DNA of 64,000 nucleotides from Pseudoscleropodium purum. Its lineage: Eukaryota; Streptophyta; Bryopsida; Hypnales; Brachytheciaceae. The notes under the pieces are model-generated. The model saw nothing but the letters and a program-made list of their open reading frames with translations, was not told the origin of the DNA and ran no database searches. The DNA lies in the NCBI GenBank assembly GCA_963969395.1, contig OZ017798.1, positions 2,728,001 through 2,792,000 on the forward strand, in the 5' to 3' direction. The position numbers were made by a program, and so were the translations under genes. This document shows, in pieces, positions 33,189 through 44,342 of the stretch; positions within the stretch are counted from its first letter, which is position 1, and each line of letters starts with the position of its first letter.

Positions 33189-33350
33189 GTATGTCTAATT
33201 CTTTGTGGAAGGCTAGAATTTTGATTAATGCTTTCGAAACATGTTTGCATGAGTCTTTCATTGTATGTGTAAAATAGGAACAAATTACACCTTAGGCATC
33301 AAGGCTTTCCATTGCTGAGTAATAACTTGTCGTTGGCCATGCGTGTGCAG
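33189..33350 (+). other. 5' leader intron of membrane-protein gene 2
   Basis: CGCAG/GTATGT to GTGTGCAG/ACAAAG, 162 nt, at the same place as in copy 1. Confidence 0.6.
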
Positions 33351-33480
33351 ACAAAGTCTCTAGTAGAGAATCATGTTGAGAATCTTGGTTCATTGCGCAA
33401 AGTGGAAGGGTGATATTCAATTCACGATCATTTACGTCTAGTGAAAGTGCTGTATTTGAGGATCGGAGCGATATTCCAGC

Positions 33481-34980
33481 ATGCGGGTATTATCGGTAGC
33501 ATACGATGGCCTCAGAGCTTGCAGATTAGGAAGAAACCTGCCCAGCTTGGACTTCGCAGGACTATCAGCTCTGCTTGGGTCCAGTGCAACAAAAGCCGGC
33601 ATTCCTTACACTTGTCTCGTTCGTAGCCGAGTCCCCTACTTGAATCTGTATGTGCCAGCAGGGACCCTGGGACTTGCTCAGGCGGTGCTCGCTTGCATTG
33701 ACTGGAGACCAGCACGCATCCTGATAGGTAGTGGAGAAGCAGGGTCGATGCTAGAGCTTTGCGGTGTGAAGGCAAGTGAAAATACCACCTACGTGGGCCT
33801 CCAATCCGGAACAGCTCTTCCAGTGCGTGGTGTTGTGGGGGAGGCTGTGGTATTAGAGCTTGTGAGGCAAGGAAAACAGCGCGATTGTGATGTCATCGGA
33901 CGTAATTCTGCGAGACCCACCTATGTTGTATGGGCAAAAATCGACGGCTCGAACGACATGATTGTTGGTGACGTGCACGTACCCGGGGATGAAGGTGTTC
34001 TGATCAATTTTTTTGCAACCAGCGTTTGCGTAGTAGTGTTGGTGTTGGAGGCCATGTGCCATGAGTGGTTTAGTTTTGCACTAGTGGCCACTGGAATGAT
34101 CTTAAACGCAACCATGGCGTTTCTGCTTCGACAACAGCAGTTTGAGGTGGCGTCAGCAAAACCTGCAGAAGGTGCACCACCTGGAGACTCTGTGATAGTA
34201 CTGAAGGATGACCCAGATGTGCTTTGCGTTTTGCATGGCTCAGAGGAGGCCATTCAGAAGTTGCTACAGAAGGAAGTTGTGCTACATAAGGAAGATGTGG
34301 CACAGAAGGAAGTTGAGCTACAGAAGGAAGGTGTATTAAAAGCAGGGTGGGTTAAGCATCTGCCTCTCTTTCTGGTGTTTTGCATCTTGAGGAGATACAG
34401 AAGGAAGATGCAACACGCAGGGTGGGTTAAGCATCTACCTCTCTTTCTGGTGTCGGTGGCCTTGATGATTTACTCCGCTGTGTTAGTGCTGGGAGTGCCC
34501 CACATGAAACCCATGGCCCAGTTCATGTTTTTGATTGCGGTTTGTGTTGGAGCAATGACTGATTTGTTGAAGGGTAGTTGGAATGGGAAGAGAGGCATTG
34601 CAGAAGAGGCTTTGAAAAAGTATCACATTCAACTAGTCGATGTTAAGAAGTTTGGAAACCGAACAGCAGCAGTTGCTTGTGTCGCTAAGGGTAGTACCAA
34701 GTTGCACGCATTAAAAGCTGCAGGGCTGTGCCCTACAGCTGGCACTGCCTGGGAGAATTGGTGGACTGCGTTAGGGATCCTTAACGGAGCCAATGTCGAA
34801 AGTAAGATTCAGGAGGAGAAACTAGCTTCTTTGTCTACATCAGTGCACGAAGATGACAAAGGTCTGTGGAACATATTGAAAGCGGACATGCTTGAAGGCC
34901 TTGAGCAGGCTAAGAGCATCGCCACCGTGGGATGCGCGGTGAAACCCCACGCAGGGTGTTGTTTTTTTAGGTTTTTCTAA
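33481..34980 (+). CDS. Unnamed four-helix membrane protein, copy 2, with internal duplication and transposon-derived tail
   Basis: 499 residues, starting MRVLSVAYDG. Residues 1-268 are nearly identical to copy 1 (a few substitutions at residues 5-13). After LLQKEVVL comes an insertion rich in QKE repeats, and the segment AGWVKHLPLFLV occurs twice, 25 residues apart (75-bp tandem duplication). This adds a basic stretch, FCILRRYRRKMQHAG, between a partial and a full third helix and may change topology. The remainder matches copy 1 until GLEQA, after which the last 22 residues (KSIATVGCAVKPHAG... to RFF) are encoded by an inserted miniature transposon. The frame is fully open, so the protein may be made. 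Function unknown, as for copy 1. Confidence 0.78.
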   Translation: MRVLSVAYDGLRACRLGRNLPSLDFAGLSALLGSSATKAGIPYTCLVRSRVPYLNLYVPAGTLGLAQAVLACIDWRPARILIGSGEAGSMLELCGVKASENTTYVGLQSGTALPVRGVVGEAVVLELVRQGKQRDCDVIGRNSARPTYVVWAKIDGSNDMIVGDVHVPGDEGVLINFFATSVCVVVLVLEAMCHEWFSFALVATGMILNATMAFLLRQQQFEVASAKPAEGAPPGDSVIVLKDDPDVLCVLHGSEEAIQKLLQKEVVLHKEDVAQKEVELQKEGVLKAGWVKHLPLFLVFCILRRYRRKMQHAGWVKHLPLFLVSVALMIYSAVLVLGVPHMKPMAQFMFLIAVCVGAMTDLLKGSWNGKRGIAEEALKKYHIQLVDVKKFGNRTAAVACVAKGSTKLHALKAAGLCPTAGTAWENWWTALGILNGANVESKIQEEKLASLSTSVHEDDKGLWNILKADMLEGLEQAKSIATVGCAVKPHAGCCFFRFF

Positions 34981-35030
34981 TTCAACTCGCATCTCACAGC
35001 AATGCTTACTTGTGCGTAGTGGGGATGCTC
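34914..35030. mobile_element. PIF/Harbinger (Tourist-like) miniature element, 117 bp
   Basis: The ends are GAGCATCGCCAC and, in complement, GAGCATCCCCAC (11 of 12 match). TAA flanks both sides (34911-34913 and 35031-35033), the TWA-type 3-bp target duplication of this superfamily. The paralogue at 27.4 kb is the empty site: its GCAAACTTAGAATAA corresponds to GCTAACTTAGATTAA here once the element and one TAA are removed. The insertion therefore replaced the original last four codons and stop. Confidence 0.85.
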
Positions 35031-35606
35031 TAACTTAGATTAAATTTTGTTTTTTCGTTGAAAGTTTTAGGTTTTAGGTACAGTTTAGCTTAGTCTTGGC
35101 TCTAGTGTTATTCGAAATAGACATACGTATGTGGGCCATCAGTATTGCCAGCAACTAGTGATTAGAATCACAAAAGCAGTGCAACAGTTGAACTCATACT
35201 TAGACGGATAGAGGATTGTTTCTTTAAACCCTTGTATCAGGTCTATTGTACTGTGCAGTACTTTGCATCCTCTTCTAGAGGAAAGAAAATTTGCAAATTA
35301 CATTGTTCCTAGTGTCCTCAGCGTGGGAACCTTGCCCCAGACGTAGCTCAGAAGCTATGAACTCACTGAATCCTTGATAAGAAAACATCTAAACCGTACA
35401 AGCATGCTTGAATGTTTTATTGTACATGCAACTCACATTAAGCTTAACTCTTGTTTAAACGTGTAAAAATCCATCAGTGCTGAAACAGTCCAAGATATCA
35501 AGTTGGGAGATATTTTAAAACAATGAGCTGAGATAATTTTACAAATGATTTTCATGGTAGACCAAGTAAGCATTGATTGTAGAAATTCCTGAAAATATCA
35601 TCAATA

Positions 35607-35676
35607 GATGAGAGCACAAGTGATAAATTTCCAGAAAGAAAGATGAGAGCACAAGTGATAAGTTTCCAGAAAGAAA
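35607..35676. repeat. Tandem duplication, 35-bp unit twice
   Basis: The unit starting GATGAGAGCACAAGTGATAA is repeated immediately with a single A/G difference. It lies in the intergenic DNA after membrane-protein unit 2 and is probably a replication slip. Confidence 0.85.
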
Positions 35677-36089
35677 GATGTGTTATCAAACAACGTTGTC
35701 ACTAAGAAGTAATCTTTTGAAGGTTTGAACTTGACTTGAGACCTTAAACTTGTATGTGCAAGAGTGATGTCTAGGCACCAACAGTGCTAGTATGTGAACA
35801 TGAAAATGCGAGCATGTGAGCTTTGAGCATATTTATAAGTAGATATACTACAATCATTGAAGGTACTTATAATTAATAGAAACATTTATAATATAAGTAA
35901 CTACCTATATTATAGTTACACTATAATCATAGGAAGTTTTTATAATATAGACACTTATAATATAGGTGTATAGTCTTCTAAACTCAAGTGCTCACACTCT
36001 TAAGCTAACATAATAGCAACCCTCATCCAAAAACTACTTCCACAAATCCCATACTCTACATGTGTAGTTGTGTAGGGTGGTTGCAAGAA

Positions 36090-36700
36090 ACATTTGTACT
36101 ATTTGTTGTATTTTGTCTATAAGTCATGATTTTCTTAAGAGTACTTTAAAATTAGAAATTTTTTTTTAAATTTAAAAAAAAAATATAGCCAATATATAAT
36201 CACCTTTAAGATGAAGGTAATGACACTAAAGGAAAAGTATAGAAAAATTCTCTAAGTAGGAGAACTAGAAAAGTGTCAAATTTAAAGAAAATAGATATTT
36301 TGATGTTTTAATTATTTAGAAATAGGGAAAAAAATTTAATAATAAAATAAAAATTGTATTTTGGTAACAACTCTATGGAGATGGTCATTCACTAAAAAAA
36401 CTATTAGAATAATACTTTATATGTTTTGCAATGCAAGCAAAAAGATGCTCACTTTGTGGACTTCCACACCATATACAATTAGTTATTTTTAGAATTCCTT
36501 TGGACAATAGATAGAAGCTTACTAGAAGAACATTTCCTCCAAATTTCAGCTCCAAATTTGTTTTTTAAGGTACTAAATGGTACTATTTTCAAAATGCCAA
36601 GTATGTCATAAAAATAGGTGCTATTTTTAGACAATGAAACATTTTTTAAATTGAAGAAAAATTATTCAAAGTATATAACAGTCATGAGTACCTTGCTTAT
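36090..36700 (+). repeat. Dispersed repeat, copy 2 (partner at 10.0-10.6 kb)
   Basis: Shares AGTATAGAAAAATTCTCTAAG-like and following segments in order with 9985-10620. No coding capacity. Confidence 0.55.
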
Positions 36701-37269
36701 AAATCTTAAGTCATTTGGAGTCAAAGCACAAAACTATGGCTGAAAAACAAATGACCATGCAAGGGGGGACTCAAAATAAAGCAAGTGTTTTCTTACCATT
36801 ACCTTATAGTCATCACTCCTCATCACTAAATAGTACTACCTTTTGGGCGAGAAATCAATGCCATACACGTGTCCACAAGGAACCCAACCCCAACTTTAGT
36901 AAAGTAGTTTACTCTAAGAGCAATCATCTTCTTCAAATCTCCCTATAATTAATTTTATAATGGATATGAAGTAGTCCTTAAATAAATCTCTTTAGCCATT
37001 GAGGGAATTGAGGAAAAAGTGTTATTTAGTGCAAGAACCAATCTCTCTCCTTGATCTCCTCACATTTCTTTACAAGTTGCAAGTGGATGGATTTGGAGAG
37101 ACCTTTAGTCACAAACAAGTGTTTACATCACAAACCTTTGAAAATTCATAAGTAATTCAATAATGCTTGGAAAAATACAAAACCAATTGTGTAACATTCC
37201 ACATTTATTTTCCTTTCTTTGAAAAATGAGTTAATCCATGAACAACACCATGAACATTTTGTGTTCGGT

Positions 37270-37450
37270 GAATGACAAAGAATCTTTCAATGTAATATAT
37301 AAGTGCAACTATTCATCCTCCAAATTTTGTGTGAAAATGGAGGTCTTCTATAGTAGTTTGACTTCCAATTAGTGCTTTTGAATTTTCTTACATACACGTT
37401 ACCAAAACAAGCCATGATTTCTACGATCACCAGTCCTTCCTTCAAGGGTT
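37270..37450 (+). repeat. Dispersed ~190-bp repeat upstream of HET3
   Basis: Landmarks AAGTGCAACTATTCATCCTC, a GTTTGACTT segment and CCTTCAAGGGTT recur at 51880-52085 and 53150-53350. Copies therefore lie shortly upstream of both HET3 and HET4 units. Confidence 0.6.
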
Positions 37451-37695
37451 CACAGTCTTTCCATCCACGGAAAACCATGAAAAACACGGACCAGCACATA
37501 AAATGGTTGCCGTTTCAGACTTTAGAGTAGATTACCTTCAGTGAGAGGAATGTTCCTTTCGAGAGTGCATTGCTAAGAATGGAGTCAAGAGGACAGTCTG
37601 CACGGACACAGGAAGATCGTAAGATGCTGAAAAACTTGGCGAAAATGAAAATCAGAAAGGGATTTCTATCAATGCAGAAAACAAGCATCCGATAT

Positions 37696-37716
37696 GTACA
37701 GTACAGTACAGTACAG
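37696..37716. repeat. (GTACA)4 microsatellite
   Basis: Four perfect GTACA units plus one base. A short tandem repeat just before the HET3 unit. Confidence 0.9.
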
Positions 37717-37961
37717 GCCATCCTTCTTACTTCGAGAAATGGCGTGAGCTTCGAAAGCCAGAGTGCAAAACCGAATGATCAGAGAACGACATGTTGTTGG
37801 AATGCAATTCCTACGAGTTAATGGTGTTTGGTCCATTGCAAGGTTGCCAGGAAGGAGTGTTTTTTTGGCATTTTTTTCGCGTTTCTTCTGCGTCATCACT
37901 CAAAAACGCACTGCACACTTCGATCTTCACTGTACATGCACAGGACTCTTCCTCGTCCTCG

Positions 37962-38096
37962 ATGGCTCTAGGTCAAGCTTACGTGAGACGTTCGGAATTG
38001 CGTCTGATCTCTCAATGCCGAGAGGACCAGGACTTCGACCAGCATCAATCCACCGTTACTTGCTACCGGCTCACTTCCTCTGGATCGGCAACTTAG
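37962..38096 (+). CDS. Conserved 44-residue leader ORF of HET3
   Basis: MALGQAYVRRSELRLISQCR is followed by 24 more residues, ending SSGSAT. The counterpart at 54284-54418 differs at only two residues. It sits in the first leader exon, before a GTAAGT donor at 38151, so it would be an upstream ORF of the HET message. An overlapping frame is also open in both copies, so coding status is uncertain. Confidence 0.4.
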   Translation: MALGQAYVRRSELRLISQCREDQDFDQHQSTVTCYRLTSSGSAT

Positions 38097-38150
38097 TTCG
38101 TTGGAATTTCTTGGGGTCGTGGCGCCACCTTAAATTTGGCAGAGCTGCTT

Positions 38151-39867
38151 GTAAGTTTTGCTCATTGTGGAATTTCTGTTGAGTTGGTGGAGATTGTTGT
38201 TGATTCTTCCTTGTTGAGCTTTCCTTTTGGGTTTTTTGATGGGTTTTCGTAGAATCTTGTTGTATGGAGAAGCAGGGACGCTGTGGGCTCCAACGCTACC
38301 CAAGATGCAAGGTCGATTCGTTGTAAATGTTGTACAATACACTGCTAGGGTTCGGCCATCCTCTGGCTGCTTATCGGCCAAAATTAGGCGTTGCATGTGA
38401 TGTACGCATCGCGATTGATGTTGACGGATCTGCGAAGCTCTAGAAGCTTCTCGATGAATTACTGGCTGCGGTATGGGGTTTGAGGAGGGGCGAGAATGGT
38501 ATTTTAATGTAGAAGAGCGCGGTAGAATGCGAACACCCGGTGTGCTTGAAATCCACCGTAAATCTTCCCCACTTCTTCTATTGCCGTCTCCTCCATCCTC
38601 GCCACCTCCGACCATTTTTTTTTTCTTGTTTCAGATTTTGTATTGCAAGACCAATCTCATGAGTCGAAGCCTAACCAAAATGGAGCGCTATTGAATATTA
38701 ACATGAGCTACGTGTTCTTGTGTTTCCTGGCGTTTTTTCCCTTTTGTGTATTCTTGCATTTTCGTTTTTGGTAACACTGTCTACATAGTTCCTGTTTTGC
38801 TTTGAAATTACACCCATTGGGTTTCAACTTTTTAACTGAGGACCTGCAATCTTACTTCAGTTTAGTTTGAACTGAGGTGCCAGTTTTTTCTTCGGTCTCG
38901 TTTAAATTGTGTGGACTGCTTTGCGTTCCTGCACTCTGCGATGAACACAAGTTGCTACATCAGTATGTAGGGGACTACTCCATTTGAGGTTTACTGTATC
39001 TGAGGGTTCTTTGTATTGCAGATTTGTGGAGGCAGAAACTTGTTGGTAGTACTCGCCATGCTCGAAGTGTTAGACATTGCAACATTTCGGCAAGGAACTG
39101 TGTCTCTCACATGGTAAGTTTGCACAGTGCGTGCAGAAATTCAGGTTTAGCCTCTCTTCAAAGAATTCTATATCAGCTGAAAACTTGCTGCATCAGTTGA
39201 AGCCATCAATCGTTATTTGGACTCGACACATTTTACCTTTCTACTCCGAAGTTCCTGGATGTTACCTTCTTGGATCTTTGACCTATCATTTCCGAAAAGA
39301 TCTCTGGAAATGTGGAGCTATCAACACCTATGTTTTTGTAACTTGTAATACATATTGTTTGTACTGTTGAAATGGTAACGGCAGTAAAAAGGGAGCTCTA
39401 ATTTGAATCACGTTTCTCTGGTTTTACAGGTTCAGAGGGGAGCAACAAAAGTCGTCTCTGGCAGTTGATCAACATTGAGAAGAGGTTTGTTTACTTCTAC
39501 CGCAACTATTTGTGATCATGTCCTTTTCATGTACAATTGGACTAAGAAATCATATCTACCTTAGGTATACTATGATCTTATCGCAGATCATGTATGTTTT
39601 AAGGTTTAGCGGAGGCCACTTTATGTGTTCCTTAGCTTTTCCAAAGCGACAATGTTTTCTTTAAGGACCAGTGATTGTTAAGCAAGCACTCTAACTCATG
39701 CCACTGGGATGTTGTGGTAAGATTTGTGTGTCAAGGAATAGTTGTTATAAGTTTGCTGCAGATCTGATCGTGGCCAATTGCTTGTTGTTGCTAAGTTCGG
39801 CCTACATCTATGGTTCTATGTTTAACAACATTAACCTGTACTTGTTATATGTTGATCTGCACCACAG
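38151..39867 (+). other. Spliced leader region of HET3 (two small leader exons)
   Basis: Predicted leader exons are 39022-39113 and 39430-39484, then the coding exon from 39868. Borders are GCTT/GTAAGT (38151), TTGCAG/AT (39022), CATG/GTAAGT (39114), TTTACAG/GT (39430), AAGAG/GTTTGT (39485) and CACCACAG/GT (39868). All are conserved in copy 2, with exons 92 and 55 nt long in both. Exon 39430-39484 reads SEGSNK-RLW-LINIEKR in one frame in both copies. A TAG in frame just before the HET3 ATG separates the leader from the main frame. Confidence 0.5.
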
Positions 39868-39914
39868 GTGTAGAGCAACGCTAGAGCACAAGACATTTTC
39901 TGCTATATAGATTC

Positions 39915-41573
39915 ATGGATAACCCCACGGTCCTTTACAGGAAGTCAACAAAGACCTTAGTAAATGGTGTCGATATTTGTAAGGGTGTAAAATACACCGC
40001 TGTATCGCACACATGGTCTATGTGGGACAATGTGAGCAAGGATATCCTCCACATCGAACGAGACAGTGGTTGCGAGGGCACTGCAAATTTCAACGACATG
40101 GTAGATTTTGTGAACACCGAATGGGTGTGGATAGATACCCTGTGCATATCAGAGAGTAATAAAGTGACAGAGATCCCCAACATGAGAAGGTATTACAAGA
40201 ATGCTGAAGTGGTGCTCGTAGTGCTTGACACTAGCAAGGGAGACTACAATTTAAGCGCTCTGGAGGTGGAGGACCTGGGGTCCAGGATGGATAGTGGGGA
40301 ACGGATGCGTCTGCTATGGACCTGCCCTGAAAGCGTAGCTGGAGGAAGCTTGCAATCTGAAGGAGTGACAATATACAACACTTTGTGCAAGATGTTCAAG
40401 GCAGCGTGGTTCAAAAGAGGGTGGACATTGCAGGAGGTGCTGTTAGCAAAAGACGTCATTATATGGAACGGTAGCTCATCCGTTAGCGTCACAGATGTGA
40501 GGAAATGCATAGATTGGTTGGGTACTGTGATTCCTGATGTTATGAACGGCCTTCAGTCGGACAAGGATTACAGCACGTTGCGGAGGATTTTCCATGTAGA
40601 GAGCAGTAATATATTGTTTGAGTTAGTGGACCAATTAATGGAAGGACGCAGATGCACGAAGGATGAGGACTATGTTTACTGTATTTTGGGGTTGTTGGAC
40701 GTAGATATTAAAATAGAGTACGGCATTCCTCTTCACGTCTGCAAAAGGAGGCTCTTTTCAAGATTGGTTCAAGACCAACGAGCGGCAAGTTTGTTCACGC
40801 ACACGGGCATCGGTTTATTCCCAATCCATAACGTATATGGCACGTCATTTATTGTTGATAATCCGAGGTCTGACCGTGTTGTTTATAGTCTGTCGGGCGA
40901 GGGGGTGAAGTTTGCAGGTTGTGGCGTGTACGTCTATGATATTACAGGGTTGTTTTGTACAGACAGCTTCGACAGAAATTACCCATCGAGGAACCTATGG
41001 AAAATAACGAGAGCGGTTGGTGACGATCTATCTGGGTACAAAGAACTGGTGAAAGCTTTGTATTCCGCCACAGGAACAGATGATGATGAATTCATCAACA
41101 CCAAAGCAGAGTGGTTTTGGAGGAGCGCGAGAGCACTTGCCTCTACTGCCACTGCAGAGTTAGCTGATGTGCCAATAAACGCTGATTGCATCCTCTTGCA
41201 GTCGTTGCTTAATCAACCTCAAACTCCTCTAGTATCTTTCGGCTTGGTGCACAATAACATCTCTGTGTGTGCCTATATATTTACGTGTCTTGAGGCCGTC
41301 CCTGAAGATGGAAAGTGCCTGTTGCTAGCTCCAGGTATAATTGGCGAAGTTCGTGAGACAGGGATATTGTGTTCAGGGCTGAACCCCGATAGACGCAAGC
41401 AACGAAAGATAGGAGCAACAATTAACTTGAAGAGGGGCTGCTTGGAAACTATCGAACCTGTTGCAAACTTGCCGGAGGTCATTGTGGCCAACAACAAGTT
41501 TCGAAGGCATTCTGTGGCAAACTTGCCGGAAGTCGGGATGGGCGATATCCAGGATCAAAGACATTCTATATGA
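39915..41573 (+). CDS. HET-domain protein 3
   Basis: 552 residues from ATG in the context TTCATGG, with an in-frame TAG shortly upstream. HET motifs are YTAVSHTW (27-34), WVWIDTLCISE (70-80) and WFKRGWTLQE (165-174), with DEDYVYCILGLL at 250-261. The N-terminal domain begins almost at once, so there is no room for a targeting peptide and the protein is probably cytosolic. The C-terminus has two 18-residue repeats, VANLPEVIVANNKFRRHS and VANLPEVGMGDIQDQRHS (516-551). It is nearly identical to HET4 up to residue 124. It is shorter than HET1 and HET2 and lacks their cysteine clusters and acidic tail. A role in recognition-triggered cell death is inferred from fungal HET proteins only. Confidence 0.88.
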   Translation: MDNPTVLYRKSTKTLVNGVDICKGVKYTAVSHTWSMWDNVSKDILHIERDSGCEGTANFNDMVDFVNTEWVWIDTLCISESNKVTEIPNMRRYYKNAEVVLVVLDTSKGDYNLSALEVEDLGSRMDSGERMRLLWTCPESVAGGSLQSEGVTIYNTLCKMFKAAWFKRGWTLQEVLLAKDVIIWNGSSSVSVTDVRKCIDWLGTVIPDVMNGLQSDKDYSTLRRIFHVESSNILFELVDQLMEGRRCTKDEDYVYCILGLLDVDIKIEYGIPLHVCKRRLFSRLVQDQRAASLFTHTGIGLFPIHNVYGTSFIVDNPRSDRVVYSLSGEGVKFAGCGVYVYDITGLFCTDSFDRNYPSRNLWKITRAVGDDLSGYKELVKALYSATGTDDDEFINTKAEWFWRSARALASTATAELADVPINADCILLQSLLNQPQTPLVSFGLVHNNISVCAYIFTCLEAVPEDGKCLLLAPGIIGEVRETGILCSGLNPDRRKQRKIGATINLKRGCLETIEPVANLPEVIVANNKFRRHSVANLPEVGMGDIQDQRHSI

Positions 41574-41999
41574 AGCCAGCCAATCAGACCAACTAGACAA
41601 TTGATTTGAAGTATGCTTATATAATCTTGAAGGATTATTATAAACCTAACAGTACCACTAGTTTATATGCTAATCTTGCTCTATTAGTATGATTGAGAGT
41701 GGCAAGTTGCTTCAGTGTAGACACAATGTGTTTGTTTTTGTTAACAAATTTGTACATGGTCTACAATTCACCTTGCGCAACTAGAAATTGTTTAGCAAGC
41801 AGAGCAGAACTGTTGAGGGAACGAAGTAACGAGTATTCCAATTGTGTATAATGGGGTATTTGATGATTCAATTGCTTTAGAAGCCAAAGCATTTTGAGTT
41901 CATGTTTTCTTAGCCTAATGATTGGATGATTTACCTTTCTTTCAGTCAGTTTTTGAGTTAACTCGAAAATTATTCGTTGGAATTTGTGGATGTTTGATT

Positions 42000-42760
42000 A
42001 GGTAACAACAAGAACTTCAGGGTATGTGAATAGGGTGTCATATTGACATCAAAACAATGGACAGTGAAGTTAATGTGAGGATTAATGTCAATGTGATGTC
42101 ATGTTAACAAGTGTTAGATTCATGCAAGTTGGATTCTAGAAAGGATTATTATTCTATTGCTAAAATAGCACTCAAATTGATTAGATATTGTTTTGATGTT
42201 AAAATAGATCAAGATTAATGCTAGGTAATTTTGATGTAAAAATTGTACCATTTGTGCTTTGAAGTGACAACATGCAATTTAGACTACCATAGTACGCCAT
42301 ATATTTCAATTATGAAATGGCTTCACATTTACACTAATTTTGTGCTAAAATATAACAATCTTAGATTGTTGAAAATTCTAACATGATGACTTTTGATGTT
42401 GAAATGGCAATACAATTGTACTAAAACCAAACTATATTTTTAATAAAATGACACTCATCAATGTATTTTTGATGCTCAAATAGCTATAAAATAGCAATAT
42501 AATAGCAACATGTAATTTTAGCACTAATACCATATCATCATCTACTTTTAATGTTGAAATGTTGCCAAAATTGCATTAAAATGGGGTATACCAACATTTT
42601 GAACTTTTGGTGTTGAATTATCATACAAAATAATATTAAAAAACATTCAATGCTAATGCTATAGTGGTATAAATAGAATAGTAACCAATGCACCATCATA
42701 GTAAGTTTCTCGTTCAAACATCTTCTATGCAAATGGCAGAATGGCATTCAACAAATCATT
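42000..42760 (+). repeat. Degenerate TTTTGATGTTGAAATGG array, left
   Basis: TTTTGATGTTAAAATAG, TTTTGATGTAAAAATTG, TTTTGATGTTGAAATGG, TTTTGATGCTCAAATAG, TTTTAATGTTGAAATGT and TTTTGGTGTTGAATTA occur about every 40-160 bp, separated by other shared words (ATAGCAAT, ACATGTAATTT). The array starts directly where homology between the two HET units stops. Confidence 0.5.
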
Positions 42761-44342
42761 AATAAGACATTAATACACCTTCTAATAGTGATGATAGTAG
42801 GAAACTTGATATATATATTCAATACCTAAGTATTTACAATTGTAATCATGTGATACAATGCTAAACCTATTCAATTGTCTTCATCATTACAATGAAATAC
42901 AATGGTTTGTAGGAGTGGCAAGTCACTTTTCAAAGGTTGAACCAAAATTTAGAAATACTAACTCTAACCAAATTTGATATAACCATGGATCCTTGGTCAT
43001 ATTGAAAACAAAGAAAAACATCTACTTGTCTCTATGTACCACCATCAATTCCTAACACTTCCAAATATGCTTTTGTTTTCACCTGCAACAAATTGATATT
43101 TTATCAATCTATAGTACCAACATACAAGACACATAGAAGAATCTAATCATTGACGGCCCTACTATTATTTGGAAAGAAGTAACAAATATATTAAATGAAA
43201 ACTTCATGAGTAAATAATTGAACATAAATTTCAATTCAAAAATGAAATTTTTCCAAAATTCTCATGTTAAACACCTTAGGTTAAGTTTAGAGTTATTTGA
43301 TCTAATATAAGATATATAGAACATCAAAGTAGGCTTTGAAATAGTTGAAGTCTATTGCATTCAACAATCCACACATTATTTATAGTAAAGTTACTTAACA
43401 CTTTACTTCAAAGAAAAAATGATATGTGAGGAACATTGGTGTTTAGAACAAACAACATTTTTAATATGGAATGGTATACAAACTTAACACTAGATTTAGT
43501 ACATAGCAAAGATATAGGTGAGAAAGAATACATCTTCAATACAAGCAACAAAACGTATCAACATGCAATATAATTTAATTCTTACATTTTTGATCTTTCT
43601 CACCAACTTTTCTCCACTCTTGTACTCTATTTTTTATGCCTTATACTTGGTCTTCTTCTACATCCTGTATAGCAAAATAGAACACATGGATTAAAATATT
43701 ATTACAACTAACATGAATCAAGAGAAAGATTCTAAACTTTCTACATGTGCATAAAGAGAGCTCAATTTTTAGAAGTATGAAAAAGGGAAATGCATCAAAG
43801 CATCCTGTAATGCTCCTAGGCTAAGTAGGAACACTACACAACCAACACACTAACTCCCTTTTTCATACTTGAACAATAATTTCATTTCAAAAGAGCCTCA
43901 AAGCATCTTGTAGTACCACAAGTCTAAGTTGTAGAACCACACAGCCAAGACTCTTAAGAATGGATGGCCATTGTCCTAAAAGAGCTTGATGTATGTAATG
44001 ATAGCTACAAGGTTTGAATTGAATCAATGGATGGCAATCTATTTAGCAAATAAATCCAAATTGTTGTACGCCATTAATTCACATCAAGGCATACCTTAAT
44101 GTAGAACATAGAAGAATATATATGGTGAAGAATGGTATGCCTTGCAAATCCAACAGAAGTCATGGTATAATATCTGTCCTCAAAATCCACCCAATAGCAA
44201 GGGATCACACGCTATGTCAAAAGGTTGAAAAAAAGATAATTTTCAACAAATTCCAAAGTCAAAAAATATATTACAGATATATGTTAGGTGTTAAACTTTG
44301 CACATCCTTGCAAAGGCAAAAGACAACAACTTGCATTACAAT
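42761..44342. other. AT-rich intergenic, no gene seen
   Basis: No open frame with family resemblance and no element ends recognised. Confidence 0.45.

Larger units (their letters stand above)
32610..35290 (+). repeat. Duplicated unit M, copy 2
   Basis: Direct repeat of the unit at 25220-27610, carrying the same leader ORF, leader intron, coding region and 3' flank (both flanks contain GTGGGCCATCAGTATTGCCA). Copy 2 differs by a tandem duplication inside the gene and a miniature transposon at the end of the coding region. Confidence 0.85.
37760..41990 (+). repeat. Duplicated HET unit, copy 1 (leader exons and HET3)
   Basis: Matches 54078-58430 in direct orientation from a GTGC-ACCGA-TGATCAGAG segment to ATTCGTTGGAATTTGTGGATG. 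Within it are four predicted exons, three introns and the HET3 gene. Copy 1 has an 18-bp deletion near 39225 and lacks about 100 bp present in copy 2 at 55873-55975. Confidence 0.85.

Noticed and set aside
37763..38182. 139-residue frame overlapping the 44-residue HET3 leader ORF
   Set aside because: Crosses the predicted splice donor at 38151 and is not kept at its 5' part in copy 2; the shorter ORF is better supported, though not proven.
39077..39370. 97-residue frame in the HET3 leader region, partly kept at 55389-55676
   Set aside because: It runs across a conserved GTAAGT donor into intron sequence and similarity reflects the recent duplication; the scrap at 48 kb does not keep the frame.
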